In this document: positions 55,119 through 64,000 of the stretch, in pieces
Layout of the letters: each line of letters starts with the position of its first letter
Numbering within the stretch: position 1 is the first letter of the stretch
Source: Laguncularia racemosa
Taxonomy: Eukaryota; Streptophyta; Magnoliopsida; Myrtales; Combretaceae
Assembly (NCBI GenBank): GCA_037954665.1
Contig: JBBMOL010000016.1
Coordinates: 806,001-870,000, forward strand
Reading direction: 5' to 3'
DNA: 64,000 bases
Notes under the pieces: generated by a model
Database searches by the model: none
Told to the model about the DNA's origin: nothing
The model's input: the letters and a program-made list of their open reading frames with translations, nothing else
Position numbers and translations under genes: made by a program

Positions 55119-56654
55119 TCAGTGCTTGTGGAAGTCATTGGTCCCGGCAAACCCTTTCTTTTTGACAGCCAAATAGTTTATGAATTCTTCAATGCATCTA
55201 TCAGAACTTCCACCTTCACTAACTGCTTCCTTAGCCAAGTTCTTCCATTTGTTAGCATTCTCCTCTATCCCCTGGCTTTTCTCTGCTTTCATTACTTCAT
55301 CCAAACACTTAACGAGCTCTTGTTTCCTCACTATACCATTCTCATCCTCCTTGGCTCTAACCCCAACTCCCCATATCTCTTCCACATACTTGGCGTCCGG
55401 TAATTGATCCGACCACTGCGGTATGCCGATCATAGGGACACCGAGGCTCAGCCCTTCCAGGGTGGAGTTCCAGCCACAATGCGTTATGAAACACCCTGTG
55501 GCTTGGTGTGCTAGCAGTTCTAGCTGGTTGGACCACGTAACAATTAAGCCCTTTCCTTTGACAGACTCCACAAACCCTTCAGGCAACTTATGATGATCGG
55601 ATTGTCTCAAAACCCACAAGAAAGGCATGCTGCTTTCCTTCAGTCCTACTGCGACTTCCTCTATTTGTTCAGATGTTAGTGAGACCATGCTTCCAAAGGA
55701 GAGATAAACTACCGATTTTGCAGGCTTGTTATCGAGCCAGTTGAGGCACTCTTCGCTGAGTGGCTTCCATAGATTTGCTCCATAACCAGTGTCTTCCTTT
55801 ATCCTGCCATCCAAGTAAGCAGATGGAACCATTGGACCAATCAACTTGGCAGGCCAGAGCTCCGATATGTTTCTTGCTTCCTATTTTGGCATAATTTAGC
55901 TAATAGAATGAGTATTTCATGACATATAATCAACTTAAATATAAATCCTTAACACTCTAGGTACATTAGTTATATAATAATAAATAGGATTATGTCAAAA
56001 TTTTAGTACCTTGTACTCGAGTTTCTCGAAGCTGTTAACAAAAATCCAATCAGCCTTGTCCAGATTGGAAAATTGACTCAATTTCATACTCAAGTAAGCA
56101 GGATGATTCTCAGGCGACTTCAGGAAAGTTGGCAGGTCAGGTAAGTACAGTGGAGGCAAACCAGGAACTAGCAAAGGCTTATCCTTGTCAACCTTCAGGG
56201 GCAACCGAAGCATGCCATGGTGCAAACAGCAAAAAATACTCGTAACCGCCACCGAATTGGTAAAGAAAGAAGCTCCAAAGATTCCATGTTGCTTGGCCAC
56301 ATCAAGAGCCCATGGAAGGAATGAATCATAGACAACACAAGTCACCGGAAACTCGGTCTTTGAGAACCTTTCAATGAGCACGGATAGTGTTTTCGAGCCA
56401 TTGGTCTTGAAGGACTGGAGGTATATCTCCTCTTTTCCAGCCTGAGAGTAGCCGCACTCATCAAATCCATCAGAAATAGGGTCAACACCAACATTTGCTG
56501 CACAAATGGACTTGATGGTGTAGGGAGTTGTGGCTAAGGTTGCCTTGACACCCTTTGTGGCTAAGCGTTTAGTGAATTGGAGTAAAGGGTTAATGTGGCC
56601 TTGGCTAGGATATGGAAGAGCCACTACATGGCATGTTTCCTGCTTAGTCTCCAT
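55119..56654 (-). CDS. UGT74-like UDP-glycosyltransferase (family 1), two exons
   Basis: Exon 1 is 56654-56010 (215 codons), the intron 56009-55881 (129 bp, GT...AG, phase 0), exon 2 55880-55119 (253 codons plus stop): 468 residues, the usual length. The start has a good plant context (AACAATGG). Family 1 UGTs move sugar from UDP-glucose to small acceptors in the cytosol. Seen: SQGHINP with the predicted catalytic His20, VVYDSFLPWALD with its partner Asp110, VVYLSFGSM, and the 44-residue PSPG box at about 331-374 (W-S-N-Q-L-E...THCGWNST...PQWSDQ). Its last Gln fits UDP-glucose. The QLELLAHQATGCFITHCGWN style, EARNIS after the intron and overall layout resemble UGT74 members (salicylate, IAA, thiohydroximate and others). 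The acceptor cannot be told. No stops or frameshifts: apparently functional, the only such gene here. Confidence 0.93.
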
Positions 56655-56707
56655 TGTTTTCTAGTTTCTTTTGCACTATGCTCTTTCTTCTTAGGAAGTT
56701 TTTACCT

Positions 56708-56715
56708 TATCTATA
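56708..56715 (-). promoter_or_regulatory. Possible TATA box of the UGT gene
   Basis: Minus-strand TATAGATA, 54-61 bp before the start codon. It would give a very short 5' UTR. A further TATA-like palindrome (CCACTTATAAAAGTGG, 56965-56980) next to a W-box-like TTGACC lies about 300 bp upstream and is an alternative. Confidence 0.3.
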
Positions 56716-59051
56716 GGCCACACAGCTAGAGAGAAGAGGAAGTCTAACAGTTTCTCTTCGAGGCCTCGAGGGAGGGCTATGTGATTTCCCGTAATAATTT
56801 CTTGTACTTGCACTAAACCTGAACCACAATTCATCTCGTGGTTGGTTAGGGTTTTTCTTTTCCCGGTTCGAGTTTTCTTCTCGTGCCATCCATTGGTTTC
56901 TGGAAAACCGAGAACCGAAGCCAGGGTGGTTGTCAGCCGTCCGTGTTTTAATAAGTTGGGACCCACTTATAAAAGTGGTCAACGGGTTGGTGGCTGCTAT
57001 GCAACTTATTTGTAATTATTTTTTATTTTTTCTTTAAATTCTCACCGGAGCTAAGGGGTAGTCGGAATGACTTTTTTATTTTTTTAATTTGCAGAATTTT
57101 CCTTTTCTTTTTTTAAAATTTTAATTATTAATTAATTTACTTAATTTATCTTTATTTAATTATTTTATTTAATTAAATTAATTGTTTAGGCCAAATTAAA
57201 GGCTACCATATGTCGCACAATTACAAAAAAGTTAATGTTGCTAAAAAAATTCAAATTTGCAAACCTTTTTAAATGTTGAAAACTAAATATCATGCCCTAA
57301 GATTATGTAAATAGTTTCACTTCACCCACTAACTTATTATGATGGTTTTTATAGCATCTACTATCATGATTAGTTGGTAGGTGTAAAGCTTTCATTTAAA
57401 AACTCAATTACTTGAGAAATAATGTATCATTTGCTATCAAAGTAATTCTAGTACAAGGATGCTGAGCCTTCATTAATTTTAGCCCCTATTACGAAGAGTA
57501 AAAAATGTAGTTTGTTTGATGTCACTTGATCACCTTTACATATCATGTTGCTTCTTAACATGTTTTTCGATTAGCTTGTTGGTAATTGGAAACAATTTAT
57601 AGGGGTGTAAGCAAAACCATAGCTTAGTAAGTGGTAAGAGATAATTTTTACAAGTAGCACATCAGGCAAACAAGTCCCTTAGAGCGAGTGTAACAATCAT
57701 TAGTCCTATTTGCATGATGTTAACCTGTTCATTGTGAGATTAAAGAAACTAACCCCACTCTAATTTGGGTTCCGAGGAGTTGGGTCACAATAATAACCAC
57801 CTTTCACCAAACTTGACATTGTGTAATAGAATTTCACTTACCCCTTTATATGCATTTTGGACTATCCCCTTGATAGCTTCTAACTCGTATCGTGACCTTC
57901 GTTCCTATCACTTAGTAGTCCTCACACTAAAATAATAAAAAAAAAAGAATATAGGACTCAAATAAAAAAACAATGAAACATTGAAGACTAAAATGTATTT
58001 ATTCTAACATGTTACTTTTTTTTTAATGTTTCATTTTTCTTTCCTTGTGCAACAAAGAGTAGAATTTTATTCTACTTCATTAATGCACTTAAAGGGTAGA
58101 CAACCATGGATTTTCATTCTTTAAATTTATCTTCTTCTTTTTTTTTAAGTTTCATGAATTTGTCATTTTAAGATTTTGTTATATGTAATTAGTGGTTGAG
58201 ATTAATGACATCATCATGATTTTACAAGAAATTCTTAAAAAATATACAATTTAAATATTCATTTGTAAATTAAAGGAACTTTGAAAGAAAAAAAAATTAA
58301 AGAATCTATTTTCGATAAACATATATCTCAAATTACTTCTTAATCGGGGCACTTACATGTCATAACCATAATAGTGAAAACCTATCCCAGCCTTGGCCAT
58401 ATTTCAATTTCAGCATGAAGTCGAATCACGCATGTTTTTTGTGCTTGTCGTTTAAATGCTAAGACCGGGATGTTTGGTTTATGGATGAATGACATTCGTG
58501 TCGTGGCCTTGTGAATTAGGAGGTGCATCTGGGTGGGGTTGTTTGCATTTTGGGTAGGGCTAGGGCCTAGAGGTTATGTCTCGTGGTGGCTCGGGGTTGC
58601 AAGTGAGGAGAGTGCGTGTGGGTTCCAACTTCCAGTAGAGATATTGAGGGTACTACTTATTTCTTTCTCTCTTTTTTTTTTTCTTTTCTATGCAGCCTAT
58701 TCTATAATGTGCCATTTTTATCTAACCATTTTTATCTAGCCTACTTTAAAATATTAGATTTTTATTGGTATTTACACATTACTTATTCATCAAAGTAGTA
58801 TATTAGTATAGATGAATCTTTTTTCATTCTAGGAATAGGTATTCTATGAATTGAGCCAATGAGGTTGGGATATCCACTACTGCCACCAAACTTAATAGAT
58901 GTATAGCAATATGTTTAGATGACTTGATAGAAGTTGAATGAAATAGTTATTCCTTCACTACAAATTATTGTTGTATTTGATTTGTAAAATAACAAATTAC
59001 AATTCCTTTTCAATTTCAAAGATTAGTGATTTCTTTTTTTTTTTCACTATA
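56716..59051. other. Intergenic region upstream of the UGT gene
   Basis: The first ~280 bp are less AT-rich and hold two overlapping minus-strand frames (56691-56982) with no recognised domain; probably promoter. 57000-59051 is AT-rich, with T and A runs. No domain or known repeat was recognised, although 57580-57950 reads like decayed transposon sequence. Confidence 0.4.
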
Positions 59052-59949
59052 ATGCCACAAAATTACAAGCTGCGCTACTATTCGCCGCGTGTCTTTATCT
59101 CACAATAGCACGTTAAAGCTCTAAACAAACTTCGATACGTTTTTATCCTATTGTTCCTGTAATTCTCCATTCAATATCTATAATAGTACCATCAAAATAT
59201 AAAAACATTTAAATCTATCCTTCAAACCTCAAAGCCAATTCAACATAAGTCTATATTCAATATCTAAAGTAGCAGAAGTCTATAAAACTCTATTTAAATA
59301 ATCTTAAAAAAACCATTATATATTTTAATAAAGTAACAGCATTCTTTCTAAATGCTAGTCACCATAATAGTAGTGATACACATCTTCTTCCTCTCTTTGT
59401 GGTTCACCTAATCCCAAGTTATCATCTCCCTCAGTATTTGCATCTAAAAAAATATTCTCCATAAGGTGAGCTAATGTCCGGTACATATAATACAAACACA
59501 TGCATGAACAAACATGAATATATATCACATGCATCATGTAGTACTTAAAACACAAGAAACCATTTCATGATATGATTTAAGTCCACAAGTAAAAATAGGG
59601 TACTCATAACCCCCTTAACACACTTAACCAATTTAGAACATGAATTGGTGATGGGAACTGCCACTACAAGCCCTACACTAATGATCTCTTAACCCTTAAA
59701 CTTGGTGTTGGGAACTACCACTACGAGTCCCACACCAATGTCCACTTAAGCACTTAAACTTGGTGATTGGAATTGCCATTATGGGCCCTACACCCATGAT
59801 ACACATAAAATCACTTAATCCAATATTCAACCCTAATCATTTCCAACAATGACTCCACTAGAAACAACATCACACAAGGATCATTAGGATGCTCCCTAGG
59901 GATATGCCACTACGGGCCCTTAGGCCAAGCCAAATACATATAACATACA
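59052..59949 (-). repeat. A-family LTR fragment
   Basis: Minus-strand LTR end (changed, TGCCACAAAATTAC on the plus strand) and ~900 bp matching 52000-52970. It includes about three units of the ~58-60-bp array (59645-59800). Interrupted by element I at 59950; the remainder would lie beyond the window or is lost. Confidence 0.8.
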
Positions 59950-60077
59950 TGATGTGCCTACAATTTGATTACAAGAACAATAAACTAATTCCACAAAATG
60001 CGTGACACCAACAAGCACTTAAACCCTAAAGTTCAAATGATATTCACGTAATTTACAATGATAATCAATTGTATTTC

Positions 60078-60342
60078 TGATAGGAATCAAATTCCCATAG
60101 GACCTATCACCAAGGCTCGAGCTAAGGGCTTACATAACTTGGTTTTGAGAATCCTTCATGAGAAACCTAATCCTGAGGAAGCTAACTTAATTTCTTCATT
60201 CTTATCATATACTTGTTATGCATTCCAACAGGTTCATTTGTCAGTCCTACATGGTGCTAAATCACTTACACTTTTGAGTGAGTCAAGATCCTCATCAAGA
60301 CTCATTTTGAAAGTACCTTGAAAATTGGCATCTTGAAGACTA

Positions 60343-60373
<31 letters not shown>

Positions 60374-61103
60374 ATTTACTTGAACTATTTATGTTGTAAT
60401 TTCTTTTGGGACACTTTCATTTGTTTGTAATTGTCTTTTAGGACTGGCCACACTAAAAGTGGCATAGTTGTAATTTTGTGAACTTTTTAATCTTAAAGGG
60501 AGTAAGTATAAATACTTGTTTAAGTAGGGTTTTGGGGGAGAATTTTGGAGAATAGACTTCACATATTACGTGAGTGGGTTAGGGTTTCTTCTTAATTCAT
60601 TTGCTCTTATCAATTTCAATACTAAGAATTGGAATTGTGACGAGTACAATAAGGAGAAATTGTGAGTAATATCAATTCCTTTTTGTTGTGTTTCCTTTTC
60701 ATCACTGGTGAGTTATATCTAGGGTTGAATTGGATGTTTTCTTAGTTAGATTTAATTGCATTTGTAATCAAATTCTTATTGCTTAATTGATTGGTTTTAG
60801 CCTTGGTTTTTAACCTTCAATTTAGCCTCATTTGAACCGTGGATCATTTTGTTTGGAAAGTGGATCTCGGATTGGTTCTTATTATTTTGTGTGTTAATCA
60901 CGTGGGATTTCAAGTGTGTTTAGTGTTGCAATTGAGGATTTTATCTTTGTAATATTGTTCCCTTGAAAACTATAACATTCATCTCATCTTACATCATAAC
61001 GGATCATGCAATTTTGTTGTCTTTTGAACCAATTTGATCTTGTCATTTTGGAGTTGTTCTATTGATTTATTTGCATGTGTTTAACTCCCTTTTAGGCACA
61101 TCA
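60078..61103 (+). mobile_element. Solo LTR nested inside the LTR of element I
   Basis: 1026 bp, TGATAGGAATC...GGCACATCA, exact duplication ATTTC (60073-60077, 61104-61108). U3 has an 87-residue open frame with IPIGPITKARAKGL. (AT)n at 60341-60370. Confidence 0.93.
60341..60370. repeat. (AT)n microsatellite
   Basis: About 13 AT units inside the solo LTR. Confidence 0.95.
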
Positions 61104-61875
61104 ATTTCCAAAATAAAACAAGTGAACAACACAATAGAATCCAATTTCTAACTAAAATGGCGTGAACCTTGATTGGAAAGAAATCCCTAATTAGCGTGAT
61201 ATATAAACAAAACAAGAACAAATCCAATCACTCACTAGATATGACACACTAGTAATAATTGGAATCAACTTAGGAAATTTGATATTACTGACAAATTCTT
61301 AAGCTAATCTCGCTACAATTCCACACATGAAATTTGTAAGAGATGAGATTTGCTAGCAAGGACTCTCCTCATAGCAAAGAGTTTGAGTTTTTTTCAAAAT
61401 GTCAAAAGTCCTCTCACAAACCCTAATTAGCACGTATTTATACTTGCTCCTATTAGGGTAAAATCATATGAAAATTACAACTAAGCCACTTAGGTGGCCA
61501 ATTCTAAACACCCGTTTACAAGTAAATCACAAAGTCCCAAAAAATGAATACAAATGACCGGTTCAATAATAAAATTACAAGTACAAAAGATGGTCTTCAA
61601 AGAGCCGGTTCTTCAACTAATATTGAGTTCATTGCGGACCATTGGATGTGAGTCCAAGAATGTCCCCAATTTGATTTTTAGCGTATGTTTATTCGCCATC
61701 CTATAGAATTGATAAATGTACATATTGGAATGTACAACAATTATATGATACAAAAGTAGATATCAAATTAACATCCTCAAGGTTTAGTTGTTTATGGAGG
61801 ATCCTCATAGCTAGGTTTTGTAAGCCCTTAGCCTGGGCTCTAGTGATTGGTCCTATGGGAATCTAATTCCTATCA

Positions 61876-62857
61876 TCTCATCGGGCCTTAGGAAGATTTG
61901 CCCTCAAATCTGATTGGTCTTTATTAACGTCATCTGGCAAATATGGTGACATATATGAGACATTAAAAGTTGCTGATACACCATACTCTCCCGGTAGCTC
62001 TATCCTGTAGGCATTGTTGTTAATGTGCCTGACAACTCAGAATGGTTTATCTGATCTGGGTGATAGCTTTTATGACTTCTTATGTGAAAACCTGTCTCTG
62101 TTAAGATTGATCCAGATTAAGTCACTTGGATTATAAATGTTAGTTTTCCTATGCCTATTTCCTTGAAGTTTCTACTGCTCCTAAGTATTTAAAAGGCGTT
62201 AAGCTATTTTCTCATGAAGTTGCTGGATCTCTTTGGCTCACTCCACTCCACTTAGGCTCTCATCCTTTGTTGTTATTCCTACTATAAGATCCAATGGAAT
62301 AACAAGATTATAGCCATACACAACTTCAAAGGAAGACTTATTGGTTGAACTATAAGTAAACCTATTATAAGCAAACCCGACAATAGGAAGACACAAGTCC
62401 CAATCAGTAAGATTCTTGCCAACTGTTACTCTTAGTAAGGTGCTAAGAGTATGGTTAACAACCTCAGTTTGGCCGTTGGTCTGTGGATGGCAGGAAGTAC
62501 TATACATAAGTTTAATACCAAGTCTTCTCCATAGTGTCTTCTAGAAGAAACTAAGAAATTTAGTATCTCTATCAGACACTATACTATGTGGAACACTATG
62601 CAATTTGACAATCTCCTGCATAAAAAGGTTAGTAATAAAAAGGGCATAATCTTTTTTGTGACAGGGCATAAAATAGGACATTTTGCTGAATTTGTCAACA
62701 TCTACCATGATAGAATCCTTTCCCCTTTATGTCTTAGGCAGACCTAACACAAAATCCATATTGATATCAATCCAGGGATTGGTAGGTATAGGTAAAGGCA
62801 TATATTCACCCTATATGCCTTTCTTTCCTTCTGCCCTCTTGCAAACTCCACACCTTT
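61876..62857 (-). pseudogene. Element I integrase (core and C-terminus)
   Basis: Minus order: KRAEGKKGI, NMDFVLGLPK, VSDRDTKFLSFF, HPQTNGQTEVVNHTL (the D-D-E set is retained), FAYNRFTYSSTNKS, then INLNRDRFSHKKS, RIELPGEYGVSATFNV and DLRANLPKAR at the LTR. It joins host DNA to element DNA ends. Several stops. Element L cuts it at 62857, so the rest of I lies beyond the window or is lost. Closest to element C. Confidence 0.87.
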
Positions 62858-63705
62858 TGATACGAACCACGCCAACTCGTGACGAAACCAAATACCAATA
62901 CGTTCGGAAATTCATTAACTAAGACGCCCAAACACCTAAAGTGGAAACCGTGATCCGTTGTCTATAAGCGGGACAAGAACCTTGGTATAATATGAAGACG
63001 CCACAATCGGGATGAAAGACCAATTGATAAGTCGAGATGAACGCCATGGAAATCAATCCGATAAGTTCAAATTAGTTCTTGAAGAACCAAGAGAGGAGCC
63101 TCTCAAAGATGTTTAATGTTCTAAGATGTATGTTCTATATCTGTATTCTAACCCTAGGAGCTTATAGTAGGGTTTACAATGCGTAACATTAAAGCCCAAA
63201 ACGACATAACTTAGATAAGTTGTGTAAAAACACGAAAACAGAACAAGAAAGCCGACGATGTAAACATAAAGGCCGGCGGCATTGGAATGAAGGCCGGCGG
63301 CCTTGAGCTAACCTTGAAGAGATACACGGCCGTGTACTTCTAGACGTGTATCTTTATGTGGATTTGCTTGACTCCATACACGACCGTGCCTTTTAGCCGT
63401 GTGTCTGGCCGTGTATGATTCTGTGCAATCTTGAGATTCCTACACGGCCGTGCTTTGAAAATACATGCCCTCTTCATCCCTTGTCCGGTGTGACTTGTAC
63501 AAAAGCAAGGGTCTTCCCATGGTTGTTCCAATCCGTTCCAACTTCATGATTGCTCCAATCCTTTCCGGCTTCATGGACAACCTTTATCAACCAGTTAAGT
63601 GCTTCCTCGAATCGTTTCGCTCGATTTCTTGTGATCGGTCCAGGCGGCGCTTCAAGAGGATCCACATTTCTTCTTTCGGCTTGGCTCTCATCATGGATCT
63701 CATCA
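62858..63705 (-). repeat. 3' LTR of element L
   Basis: 848 bp, TGATACGAACC...CATCA. Contains AAGGCCGGCGGC motifs (63250-63305) and four CACGGCCGTG-like sites (63325-63460). The last ~230 bp (U3 on the minus strand) continue the pol frame of L. Confidence 0.83.
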
Positions 63706-64000
63706 TTCCCCTCCTCTTGAAAAGGATTTGTCCTCAAATCATTGCCTGCATCAAATGGACTCAGATCAGTAACATTAAATGTGACACTTACTGGAGACTC
63801 ACCTGGGAAATCTTTCTTGTATGCATTATCATTGATTCTCTCAAGCATCGAAAATAGACCGTCTCCCCGAGGGTTCAACTTGGATCTCCTCCGCAATGGA
63901 AAACTCTCCTTGCGAAAATGCACCCAAACCCAATCTCCAGGCTGAAAAATCTTGGGTCTCCTGCCCTTGTTTACCCTTAAAGCGACCCTGGCATTTTTTT
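63474..64000 (-). pseudogene. Element L integrase C-terminus running into the LTR (partial)
   Basis: From the window edge: FQPGDWVWVHFRKESF, RRRSKLNPRGDGLFSMLERIN, SVTFNVTDLSPFDA, DLRTNPFQEEGND, then without a stop into the LTR: PPGPITRNRAKRFEEALNWL and on to 63474. The polypurine tract (minus GAGGAGGGGAA) is at 63706-63716, inside the reading frame. It resembles elements B and D. The rest of L is outside the window. Confidence 0.83.

Larger units (their letters stand above)
59950..61875 (-). repeat. 3' LTR of element I, with an opposed LTR inside it
   Basis: Own sequence 59950-60077 and 61104-61875, TGATGTGCC...CCTATCA on the plus strand. U3 encodes IPIGPITRAQAKGLQNL. TATA motif near 61436 (arm changed). 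Interrupted at 60078 by a plus-strand LTR of the same broad family. Confidence 0.87.

Noticed and set aside
55047..55403. 118-residue plus-strand frame
   Set aside because: Antisense to exon 2 of the UGT gene, where the PSPG box lies on the minus strand.
56691..56982. Two overlapping 91-residue minus-strand frames upstream of the UGT gene
   Set aside because: No recognisable domain; they overlap each other in different frames and sit where the promoter should be. Kept only as a note.
58533..58798. Short plus-strand frames in a GC-richer patch
   Set aside because: No domain, low complexity at the C-terminus, no splice or homology support.
63465..63857. 130-residue plus-strand frame
   Set aside because: Antisense to the integrase end and U3 of L, which has clear motifs on the minus strand.

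Overview
This is plant nuclear DNA, most likely from a flowering plant and probably a eudicot. It is AT-rich, has one intron-containing host gene for a UGT74-like glucosyltransferase, and is otherwise mostly nested, decayed Ty3/gypsy LTR retrotransposons with tRNA-iMet-type primer-binding sites. No bacterial, organellar, tRNA, rRNA or CRISPR features were seen.

Layout. 1-392 is unassigned flank. Element A (plus strand, long ~1.9 kb LTR, Tekay/Del-like) runs from 393 to 31210 but is split by insertions. Element B (2634-27262, target-site duplication CCTTA) lies in A's leader. B's 5' LTR holds element C (3055-11835), and B's protease holds element F (14180-25748). C and F in turn contain solo LTRs (6560-7566, 9185-10416, 16969-18004) and element H (18700-24124), giving four nesting levels, most with exact 5-bp duplications. 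Element D (31211-37946) sits in A's reverse transcriptase. At about 37947, D's 3' LTR is fused to a 5'-truncated element E (to 41805). E lies against a minus-strand copy of the A family, A' (41806-54074), which carries element J (43424-49537, itself containing an unrelated solo LTR, K) and another solo LTR. Then come a Copia RNase H relic (54100-54470), the UGT gene (55119-56654, minus), unassigned intergenic DNA, an A-type LTR fragment (59052-59949), element I (minus, with an opposed LTR inside its own LTR) and the 3' end of element L, which runs off the window.

The most interesting biology is in the family shared by C, E, F, H, I and J, with ~1 kb LTRs beginning TGATAGG or TGATGGG and ending GCACATCA. 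Three architectures occur: gag-protease without RT/RNase H/integrase (F, E, J), protease-RT-RNase H-integrase without gag (C), and protease only (H). C and H share what looks like the same in-frame fusion of the gag start to the protease. F, E and J share the same pol-less arrangement, ending with the last few pol codons at the 3' LTR. This resembles a split, mutually complementing retrotransposon system, although every copy here is broken.

Other structural oddities are LTRs whose 3' ends are extended by a PBS-leader-LTR-end segment, a tandem LTR-PBS-LTR 5' end in H, mosaic LTRs, and a conserved pol C-terminal peptide (core [GR]P-x-[TI]-R-x-R-x-K) encoded inside the LTR U3 in at least four LTR families. 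All calls come from reading the sequence by eye. Family names and clade labels are tentative and no database search was run.
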